Source: Thermoplasmata archaeon
Lineage (GTDB): Archaea; Thermoplasmatota; Thermoplasmata; UBA184
Direction: 5' to 3'
Assembly: GCA_030064695.1 (NCBI GenBank)
Contig: JASHYV010000087.1
Location: forward strand, 1 to 5,839
Length of the DNA: 5,839 nucleotides
Shown: piece after piece, positions 1 to 5,839 of the stretch
How the letters are laid out: each line of letters opens with the position of its first letter
How positions within the stretch are numbered: position 1 is the stretch's first letter
Position numbers and translations under genes: made by a program
The notes under the pieces: generated by a model
Database searches by the model: none
What the model was told of the DNA's origin: nothing
Seen by the model: only the letters and a program-made list of their open reading frames with translations

Positions 1-972
<972 letters not shown>

Positions 973-973
973 C

Positions 974-979
974 GGTGGA
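974..979 (+). promoter_or_regulatory. Possible Shine-Dalgarno sequence for the CorA-like gene
   Basis: GGTGGA lies 6 nt before the GTG start at 986, in the 13-nt gap after the gyrB stop. It resembles the GGTGA part of the archaeal anti-SD complement. There is no AT-rich box in the gap, so this gene is more likely translated from a gyrB read-through transcript than from its own promoter. The match is short and the DNA is G-rich, so chance is possible. Confidence 0.35.
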
Positions 980-985
980 CGTGCC

Positions 986-1969
986 GTGGCGGCTCCGGCC
1001 TCGATCTCGAGCATCCCCGAGGCCCTCCGCGCCGTCGGGGCCGCGGGGACCGAACCCGGCCGTCGCTCCGTGCTCCGCGGCAGTGCGGGCACCCTGGTCA
1101 CGCTCGCCACGCTCGCCGACGACGGCGCGGCGACCTGGCACGCCCTCTGGATCGACCCGGCGGGCGTCCGGCCGCTGGGCGTCGCGCCGCCGGCCAGCCT
1201 GCTGAGCAGCTCCCTGGGTCTCACGGGGCCGACCGCCTCGGCGGTCGACTTGGTCCAGTCCGCGTCGCGCTCGTACGTCGAGCGGCTGGAATCGCTCGGC
1301 ACCCGGGTCGATCAGCTCGAGGCCCGCGCCGACGCGCCACCGATCCCCGAGCTCGCCGCCGTGCAGCGGGAGCTCGCCCTCGCGCGGAAGCATGTGGTGC
1401 GCCTCGCGGTCGTGGCGGCGGAGCTCGAGGGTCCCCTCGGGCTCGGCTTCCCCGGCCTCGACCGGGCGCTCCCCACGATCCGGAGCGAGGTCGCGCATCT
1501 GGAGGAGCTGTCGAACGGGCTCGCGCAGGCCGTCCGGGACCTGATCGGGATCCGGAACGCGGTCGAGTCGAACCGCCTCGCGAACTCGGCGAACGAGCTG
1601 GGCCGGGTCTCCAACCGGATCGCCGCGCTCGCGAACACCTCCAACCTCCGGATGCTCGGCGTCGCCTACCTCGCCTTCGTCCTCGCGCTCGTGAGCGCGG
1701 TCGTGCTGATCCCGAACACCGCGGCGACGATCCTCGGCATGCCGAGCGCGGGTTGGGTCCCCGGACTCTGGGTCGACGTGATCCTCGTGGTGCTCGCGCT
1801 CGTCCCGATCGCCGTCGTCTTCTCCCGGCCGTGGGTCCGGCGCCTCTTGCACGGAGTCCACGCCTACGAGGGCCGGACGGAGGAGGGCCTCTCCGACCTC
1901 CCGGAGCTTCCGCCGCAGGACGTGAACCGCCGCGCGGACGCCGAACGGCTTATTCGCGAGACCCCCTGA
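986..1969 (+). CDS. CorA-like two-transmembrane membrane protein, GMN motif replaced by GMP
   Basis: A 327-residue protein whose length and layout fit the CorA family of divalent-cation channels. It has a soluble N-terminal part (about 1-85, with beta-rich stretches at 33-57), then a long, mostly helical, charged region (about 86-218) resembling the CorA stalk. Two C-terminal hydrophobic helices follow (about 222-248 and 262-280), then a basic segment (RPWVRRLLH, 281-289) and an acidic, proline-containing tail. The turn after the first helix reads ILGMPSAGW, where CorA proteins carry the GMN selectivity motif. The GTG at 986 is the first start in frame after the gyrB stop and has a weak SD. 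No signal peptide is evident, as expected for a cytoplasmic N-terminus. The family assignment rests on architecture and the GMx position rather than clear full-length similarity; it could be an unrelated coiled-coil protein with a helical hairpin anchor. Mg2+ transport should not be assumed. Confidence 0.55.
   Translation: MAAPASISSIPEALRAVGAAGTEPGRRSVLRGSAGTLVTLATLADDGAATWHALWIDPAGVRPLGVAPPASLLSSSLGLTGPTASAVDLVQSASRSYVERLESLGTRVDQLEARADAPPIPELAAVQRELALARKHVVRLAVVAAELEGPLGLGFPGLDRALPTIRSEVAHLEELSNGLAQAVRDLIGIRNAVESNRLANSANELGRVSNRIAALANTSNLRMLGVAYLAFVLALVSAVVLIPNTAATILGMPSAGWVPGLWVDVILVVLALVPIAVVFSRPWVRRLLHGVHAYEGRTEEGLSDLPELPPQDVNRRADAERLIRETP
1950..1955 (+). promoter_or_regulatory. TATA-like box for the amidohydrolase gene
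   Basis: TTATTC stands out in very GC-rich coding sequence at the 3' end of the CorA-like gene. It begins 27 nt before the GTG at 1977, the spacing expected when an archaeal promoter starts transcription at or next to the start codon (leaderless mRNA). No SD precedes that GTG, which agrees. The box is a weak match to the archaeal consensus, and co-transcription with the upstream gene remains possible. Confidence 0.35.
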
Positions 1970-1976
1970 CCGCTCC

Positions 1977-3296
1977 GTGACCGGCCCCGAGGCCGCGCCG
2001 CCCCTCGTTGTCGCCGACGCGCTCGTGGTCGCGCAGGACGCGGCGCGTCGGGTGTTCCGCGCCGACGTCCGGATCGAGGACGGCCGCTTCGTCCACGTGG
2101 GCCCGCACGCGCCGCGCGAGGGCGCCGAGGTGATCGACGGGCACGGGTTCGCGCTCGTGCCGGGGTTCGTGAACCTGCACACCCACGTCGCGATGGCGCC
2201 GCTCCGCGCGATCGCCGACGATCGGGAGCTCGCCGGCTTCCTCGAGGTGCTCTTCGCCGTCGACGCCCACCGGACGGAAGCGGACGTCGAGGCCGGGGCC
2301 CGGGCCGGCGTCGCCGAGATGCTCCTCGGCGGCACCACGACGTTCCTCGACCTCTACTATTTCGAGGACGCGATCGCGCGGGCCGTCGACGCGCTGGGGG
2401 CGCGCGGCTATCTCGGCTGGGCGGTGCTCGATCCCGAGCTCACCACGCAGCACGGCCGCCCGCTCGACAACGCCCGGTCGTTCGTCCAGCGATGGAAGGG
2501 CCGACCCCGGATCGCGCCGCTGGTCGCGCCGCAGGGCGTCTACGTCTGCACCGAGGCCACGTGGCTCGGCGCCCGCGCCCTCGCGGAGGAGGCTGCGACG
2601 CTCGTGCATTACCACCTGTCGGAGACGCGACGCGAGGTCCACGAGCACGAGGCGAAGTACGGGAAGCGCCCGGTCGTCTGGCTCGACTCGATCGGCTTCC
2701 TCGGTCCGCGCCAGGTCGCGGCCCATGCCGTCTGGCTGACGGGCGAGGAGATCCAGCTCCTCGGCCGGCGCGAGGTGGCCGTCGCCCACTGCGCGAGCTC
2801 GAACCTGAAGCTCGCCTCCGGCGGCGTGGCGCCCGTGGTCGAGCTGCGGGCCGCCGGCGTGACCGTCGGGCTCGGCACCGATTCGGTGGCGTCGAACAAC
2901 TCCCTCTCGATGCTGCGCGAGATGCACCTCGCGGGGCTGGTCCATAAGAACCAGCGCTGGGACGCGACGGCGCTGCGCGCCCAGGAGCTCCTCGACCTCG
3001 CGACGATCGACGGCGCCCGGGCCCTGCACGCGGAGCGGGAGATCGGGTCGATCGAGGTGGGCAAGCGCGCGGACTTCTCCCTGGTCCGGCTCGACCATCC
3101 GACGCTGCTCCCCGCCCGGCCCGAAGCGATCGTCTCCCACCTCGCCTACTCGGCCTCCGAGGAGGCGATCGACTCGGTGTTCGTCGACGGCGCGCCCGTC
3201 GTCCGGGGGCGCCGCCTGGTCCGGGCGGACTGGGCCTCCGTCCGCGCGGCGGCCGAGGAAGCGGCCGAGCGCCTGTGGGCCGCGCGTCCGAAGTGA
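1977..3296 (+). CDS. Amidohydrolase of the MTA/SAH/5'-deoxyadenosine deaminase family
   Basis: A 439-residue metal-dependent hydrolase that probably deaminates an adenosine-type nucleoside (methylthioadenosine, S-adenosylhomocysteine or 5'-deoxyadenosine) to the inosine form in the cytoplasm. A short beta-sandwich segment at both ends surrounds a TIM barrel. Metal ligands and catalytic residues are all present: His68 and His70 in PGFVNLHTH, His213 and Glu216 in HYHLSET, His250 in AAHAVWLT, and Asp302 in GLGTDS. AHCASSNLKLASG (270-282) and ASNNSLSMLREM (305-316) are typical of this family, as is the barrel-closing IGSIEVGKRADFSLV. The residue before the barrel-strand PY-type motif is unusual (PQGVYVC, Gln186, where PHxPYxC is usual). 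The GTG start is 7 nt after the preceding stop and has an upstream TATA-like box. Archaea use such enzymes to recycle 5'-deoxyadenosine from radical SAM reactions and SAH from methylation, but the exact substrate cannot be fixed from sequence. Confidence 0.88.
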   Translation: MTGPEAAPPLVVADALVVAQDAARRVFRADVRIEDGRFVHVGPHAPREGAEVIDGHGFALVPGFVNLHTHVAMAPLRAIADDRELAGFLEVLFAVDAHRTEADVEAGARAGVAEMLLGGTTTFLDLYYFEDAIARAVDALGARGYLGWAVLDPELTTQHGRPLDNARSFVQRWKGRPRIAPLVAPQGVYVCTEATWLGARALAEEAATLVHYHLSETRREVHEHEAKYGKRPVVWLDSIGFLGPRQVAAHAVWLTGEEIQLLGRREVAVAHCASSNLKLASGGVAPVVELRAAGVTVGLGTDSVASNNSLSMLREMHLAGLVHKNQRWDATALRAQELLDLATIDGARALHAEREIGSIEVGKRADFSLVRLDHPTLLPARPEAIVSHLAYSASEEAIDSVFVDGAPVVRGRRLVRADWASVRAAAEEAAERLWAARPK

Positions 3297-3303
3297 GCCG
3301 GCC

Positions 3304-3984
3304 CTACGACGGCGCCACGCCGGCGGCCAACGTGCGGCCGAGCGCTGCGGCGAGCGCCTCGCTGTCGACCCCCGGCTTCGCCTCGGTCCAGCCCGCGAGG
3401 TGGGCCACCGTCGCCCGATCGAGCTGGAACCACTCCGCGAGCCGCGGTGCGTCGACGGACCGGGCGAGGACGCCATGATGGAGCAGCCCGGTCCCCGTCG
3501 CGTGCTGGGCGGCGCCTCCGAGCACCCGGCCGTCGGCGGCGAGCACGCAGCCCCGGCTGCTGAGGACGCAGTATTCTTCGACGAGCCCGAGGGGGGCGGT
3601 CCAGGCCGCGGCGACGCCGACCTCCGCGAGCGCCCGGACGACCGGCTCGCCCAGCCGCCCGTACGCGTGAACGAAGTCCCGACCGACGCGGGGGTCGCTC
3701 CGCGGGAGCGCGATCGACCAGACGAGGTCGCCCGGGGCGTGCAGGACGGCCGAGCCCCCCGACACGCGGCGCAGGACGGGGACCCGGTGGGCCCGGAGCC
3801 GGCCGAGGTAGGGCCGGTCGGCGGCGACCCCGACGCCCACCGAGACCGCGAGGTCCGAGATCACGGCCACGCGGGCGAGCGGGCGGCCGGCCCGCAGGCT
3901 CGCCTCGTCCGCGGCGAGCGCTTCCTCCGTGGTCTGGTGGGGGTCCACGTGGACCTCGAAGGCGGCCAGCGCGTGATCGGTCAC
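3304..3984 (-). CDS. Lipoate/octanoate protein ligase-fold protein (LplA/LipM-like catalytic domain) with missing lysine
   Basis: A 226-residue protein of the biotin/lipoate ligase fold, whose members attach lipoyl or octanoyl groups to E2 or GcvH domains. The lipoyl-pocket motif RRVSGGSAVLH is at 72-82, followed by GDLVWS (85-90). The second signature is DGRVLGGAAQ (151-160), then GTGLLHHG (164-171). In LplA, LipB, LipM and LipL this second signature carries a catalytic lysine (GRKxxGxAQ); here it is Val154. Cys139 (in EEYCVL) falls 15 residues before Val154, about where LipM/LipL have their nucleophilic cysteine. There is no C-terminal LplA accessory domain, as in the Thermoplasma LplA that needs a separate LplB; no lplB lies nearby. 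The GTG start at 3984 has a G-run 6 nt upstream as possible SD; the frame stays open to about 4026 without a better start codon. It is convergent with the amidohydrolase, with 7 nt between the stops. The fold is well supported; the activity is not. Confidence 0.75.
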   Translation of the reverse strand: MTDHALAAFEVHVDPHQTTEEALAADEASLRAGRPLARVAVISDLAVSVGVGVAADRPYLGRLRAHRVPVLRRVSGGSAVLHAPGDLVWSIALPRSDPRVGRDFVHAYGRLGEPVVRALAEVGVAAAWTAPLGLVEEYCVLSSRGCVLAADGRVLGGAAQHATGTGLLHHGVLARSVDAPRLAEWFQLDRATVAHLAGWTEAKPGVDSEALAAALGRTLAAGVAPS

Positions 3985-4054
3985 TCCAATCCCCCGGGAC
4001 CGACAGGGGCGTCCGCCCTCTAAAGGCTAAGAGCGCGGGCCGGGTCGTTGCCGC
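3985..4054. promoter_or_regulatory. Divergent promoter region between ligase-like and thioredoxin-like genes
   Basis: This 70-nt spacer holds one AT-richer island, CTCTAAAGGCTAAGAG at 4018-4033, in otherwise GC-rich DNA. On the + strand, TAAGAG starts 27 nt before the ATG at 4055, a leaderless spacing. On the - strand, TTTAGAG starts 40 nt before the GTG at 3984, leaving room for a short leader with the GGGGG (3995-3991) acting as SD. The island has imperfect dyad symmetry (CTCT and AGAG ends). The TATA matches are weak. Confidence 0.45.
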
Positions 4055-4606
4055 ATGGCCGAACGGAACGAGTTCTCCCTCCATCCGGGAGACGCGGCGC
4101 CGGACTTCTCACTGCCCGCGGTCGACGGGCGAACGTACCGGCTCGGGGATTTTGCCGAGCACCCGCTCCTGGTGGTGACGTTCTGGTGCAACCACTGCCC
4201 CTACGTCCAGGCGTGGGAGGGTCGGATGATCGAGATCGCGAAGAAGTACGGGCCGAAGGGCGTGGGGTTCGTGCTGATCAACTCGAACGACGCGCGCGCC
4301 TATCCCGAGGACCGCTTCGAGGGGATGGTCCGCCGCGCGCACGATCACGCGTACCCGTTCCCCTACCTCCAGGACGAGAGCCAGGCGGTCGCCCACGCCT
4401 ACGGCGCCCAGGTGACCCCGCACCCGATGCTGTTCGACGCGAGCCGGAAGCTGCTCTTCCAGGGTCGCATCGACAACGACCACCAGCACCCCGAGCAGGT
4501 GACCGAACGGTACTTGGAGCGCGCCCTCGATCAGGCGCTCGCGGGGCAGAAGGTCGCCCCCGCGGGGGTCAGCGTCGCCGGCTGCACCGTGAAGTGGCTA
4601 CCCTGA
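4055..4606 (+). CDS. Thioredoxin-fold redox protein (AhpC/TSA-type, CNHC active site)
   Basis: A 183-residue cytoplasmic thiol-disulfide protein of the redoxin/AhpC-TSA superfamily. The N-terminal PGDAAPDFSLPAVDG (11-25) is the typical entry of the fold. The active site is WCNHCPYV with Cys45 and Cys48, a CxxC pair as in thioredoxins and unlike one-cysteine peroxiredoxins. The cis-proline loop is VTPHP (Pro122), and the helix NSNDARAYPED (76-86) and GRIDNDHQHPE (137-147) match a widespread family of uncharacterised thioredoxin-like proteins. A third cysteine, Cys177 in the terminal GCTVKW, is also a family trait as I recall it. There is no signal peptide or lipobox, so it acts inside the cell. 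The partner and substrate are unknown; candidate roles are peroxide reduction or protein disulfide exchange. ATG at 4055 is chosen because it begins right before the conserved domain and fits the upstream TATA spacing. Its 3' end overlaps the nop5 3' end by 9 nt. Confidence 0.9.
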   Translation: MAERNEFSLHPGDAAPDFSLPAVDGRTYRLGDFAEHPLLVVTFWCNHCPYVQAWEGRMIEIAKKYGPKGVGFVLINSNDARAYPEDRFEGMVRRAHDHAYPFPYLQDESQAVAHAYGAQVTPHPMLFDASRKLLFQGRIDNDHQHPEQVTERYLERALDQALAGQKVAPAGVSVAGCTVKWLP

Positions 4607-5605
4607 GCGGGTCCGGCGGCGACGGGGCGCGACGCCCCGGCGGGCCTTGAGCTGCGAGCGACGTCGGTCGAACGCGGCCGCCAGGCTCGCGTCGACGGGC
4701 GAGCCGACCCGGTCCCGCCGGGCGGCGATCGCGGCCTTGCCGGCCAGCGTCCGGGCGAGCTTGCCGCGTTCGCCCTTCGGCGCCGACTGGATCGCGGCGT
4801 GGAGGAACAGGAGCCCGTGGCGGGGCGGAGGCGCGCGTCCCCGCAGATGCTCGAAGAACGCCTTCTCCGCCCCCAGGACCTGGATCGTGCTGGACGGCAG
4901 ACGAGCGAGCCGGTCGAGTCCGCCGGCCTGCGCGAGCAGCTTCGCCGCGAGCTCGGGGCCGAGCAGCGCGTTCAGGTTCGGGGTGCGCGCGGGCATCGCT
5001 GCCGAGACCGCGTCCGAGAGGGCCCGGTGCGTGGCCTCCACGGTGCGGTAGAGCTCGGCGAGCTGGCGTCGCGCCGCGGCGAGTCCGGGATCGGGCGGGG
5101 CGAGCGGCGATGCCCCCTCGCCCTCCAGCACCGAGCGTACCGCCCGTGCGTGGTCGCCGGGGTCGATCCCCGGCGCGTCCCGCGACGCCCAGCTGCCGAG
5201 CCGCTCGCCGACGAGGTTCTGGACCCGATCGAGATCGCTCGCGGCGCGCACGGCCTCCTCGACGTGGATCGACGGGTCCCAGGCCGCGGCGAGCGCCCGA
5301 GTTCCCTGCTCGAGCAGCGCGGCGCGCAGCGACCGCCAGTCCGGACGCGTTCCGGCCGGCTCCACCCCGCGTCGTCCGAGTCGGAACGTGAGACCGTGCG
5401 CGGCGAGCCGGCGGTCGGAGGTGACCCACGCCCGACGGTCGGGCTCGGCGAGCAGGGCCGTCTCTTCCGGAGTCAGCTCGCCGCGATGGCGCAGCTCGGC
5501 ACGCTGGCCGAGGCTGGCCGGATCCTCCGGAGCCCGGAGCGTGCGGACCGCCCGTCCGTTCTCCAGCAGGGAGACGCCGTACCAGTCGGCGACCACCTCG
5601 AGCAC
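4598..5605 (-). CDS. nop5: Nop5/Nop56-type core protein of box C/D sRNP (rRNA 2'-O-methylation)
   Basis: Scaffold that links fibrillarin to L7Ae and the guide RNA in archaeal 2'-O-methylation particles. The N-terminal fibrillarin-binding domain begins VVADWYGVSLLENG (4-17). A helical segment around 110-139 (EEAVRAASDLDRVQNLVGERL) matches the coiled-coil entry of Nop5. The diagnostic Nop domain has NALLGPELAAKLL (212-224) and TIQVLGAEKAFFEHLRG (240-256) followed by PPPRHG (259-264), then RGKLARTLAGKAAIAAR (280-296), and a basic tail rich in Arg. I chose the GTG at 5605, giving 335 residues: the conserved N-terminus starts here, and a TATA-like box lies 27 nt upstream. An in-frame ATG at 5656 would add 17 non-conserved residues and overlap the divergent gene's ATG. 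The protein is shorter than usual (about 370-420 residues as I recall), with the shortening mostly in the middle helical region. Fibrillarin is not the next gene, unlike the common archaeal nop5-flpA pair. Confidence 0.92.
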   Translation of the reverse strand: MLEVVADWYGVSLLENGRAVRTLRAPEDPASLGQRAELRHRGELTPEETALLAEPDRRAWVTSDRRLAAHGLTFRLGRRGVEPAGTRPDWRSLRAALLEQGTRALAAAWDPSIHVEEAVRAASDLDRVQNLVGERLGSWASRDAPGIDPGDHARAVRSVLEGEGASPLAPPDPGLAAARRQLAELYRTVEATHRALSDAVSAAMPARTPNLNALLGPELAAKLLAQAGGLDRLARLPSSTIQVLGAEKAFFEHLRGRAPPPRHGLLFLHAAIQSAPKGERGKLARTLAGKAAIAARRDRVGSPVDASLAAAFDRRRSQLKARRGVAPRRRRTRSG

Positions 5606-5618
5606 GGCCCCCGATGCC

Positions 5619-5639
5619 GCCGCCCATAAATAGGGCGGC
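5619..5639. promoter_or_regulatory. Symmetric bidirectional promoter between nop5 and enoyl-CoA hydratase gene
   Basis: A perfect 7-bp inverted repeat (GCCGCCC left arm, GGGCGGC right arm) encloses the 7-nt core ATAAATA (5626-5632), the clearest TATA-like box in the window. Read rightward, the box begins 29 nt before the ATG at 5655; read leftward, it begins 27 nt before the GTG at 5605. Both fit leaderless archaeal transcription, so one TATA box with mirrored flanks (possible BRE sites) could serve both genes. It might alternatively bind a dimeric regulator. Confidence 0.6.
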
Positions 5640-5654
5640 ACAGGTCGCGGCGCC

Positions 5655-5839
5655 ATGCCGGACCCGTCGTCCCCGGAGTACGTTCGGTGGGACCGACGGG
5701 GCGCGGTCCTGGTGCTCACGATCGACCATCCGCCGGTCAACGTGCTCTCCTCCGCCGTCCTCGGCCGCATCGTGGAACGACTCCACGAGGCGGAGGCCGA
5801 CCCCGAGGTGCGCGCGATCGTGCTCGCCAGCGCCGCCGA
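5655..5839 (+). CDS. Enoyl-CoA hydratase/isomerase family protein, N-terminal fragment (3' end outside window)
   Basis: Crotonase-fold protein that would act on acyl-CoA thioesters, for example hydrating an enoyl-CoA in beta-oxidation. The 61 residues visible run to the window edge with no stop. They show the family's opening pattern: a beta strand GAVLVLTIDHPPVNVLSS (16-33) with the HPPVN turn, a helix VLGRIVERLHEAEADPEVR (35-53), and the next strand AIVLAS (54-59) leading towards the first oxyanion-hole region, which lies beyond the edge. ATG at 5655 leaves only a short tail before the first strand and lies 29 nt after the start of the TATA-like box, with no SD, consistent with a leaderless mRNA. 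Whether it is a single-domain hydratase, an isomerase, or the N-terminus of a hydratase-dehydrogenase fusion cannot be seen. Confidence 0.85.
   Translation, partial: MPDPSSPEYVRWDRRGAVLVLTIDHPPVNVLSSAVLGRIVERLHEAEADPEVRAIVLASAA

Noticed and set aside
1950..3476. 508-codon - strand frame antisense to the amidohydrolase
   Set aside because: Same compositional shadow effect; the opposite strand carries intact catalytic motifs in order.
5606..5656. Upstream ATG start for nop5 at 5656
   Set aside because: It would add 17 residues with no counterpart in the family, place the TATA-like box inside the coding region, and overlap the divergent gene's own ATG.
4569..5786. 405-codon - strand frame overlapping nop5 in another frame
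   Set aside because: Arg/Gly/Pro-rich with no conserved motif, while the neighbouring frame carries the full Nop domain.

Overview
The window is very GC-rich DNA (roughly 70% by eye, with codon third positions almost all G or C) and gene-dense: seven protein genes fill nearly everything. Organism: a Nop5/Nop56 protein, the scaffold of box C/D RNA methylation complexes, is found in archaea and eukaryotes but not bacteria, so this is an archaeon. The bacterial-type DNA gyrase B subunit restricts it to gyrase-bearing archaea. Gyrase, high GC, a LplA-type ligase domain without a C-terminal domain, and AT-rich boxes about 27 nt before start codons (leaderless transcription) all suit a GC-rich member of Thermoplasmatota. 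That lineage assignment is inference.

Layout. Left block, + strand: the 3' half of gyrB (1-972); a CorA-like two-helix membrane protein (986-1969); and an MTA/SAH/5'-deoxyadenosine deaminase-like amidohydrolase (1977-3296). These are separated by only 13 and 7 nt and may be co-transcribed, although a TATA-like box inside the end of the second gene could drive the third separately. Middle: a lipoate/octanoate protein ligase-fold gene (- strand, 3984-3304) converges on the amidohydrolase and diverges from a thioredoxin-fold redox protein (+, 4055-4606) across a 70-nt promoter region. Right: nop5 (-, 5605-4598) overlaps the thioredoxin-like gene tail-to-tail by 9 nt and diverges from the start of an enoyl-CoA hydratase/isomerase gene (+, 5655 to the window edge).

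The genes do not form one pathway. They cover topology control, probable ion transport, purine nucleoside salvage, lipoyl metabolism, thiol redox, RNA modification and acyl-CoA metabolism. The points most worth a second look are: a perfect inverted repeat centred on the only strong TATA-like box between nop5 and the hydratase, which fits a symmetric bidirectional promoter for two leaderless genes; the loss of the near-universal catalytic lysine in the lipoate ligase-like protein, with a cysteine where LipM/LipL enzymes appear to carry their nucleophile; a GMN-to-GMP change in the CorA-like protein; and changes at substrate-contact positions in the deaminase. I see no mobile element, CRISPR array, tRNA, rRNA or defence system, and no gene-free stretch longer than 70 nt.
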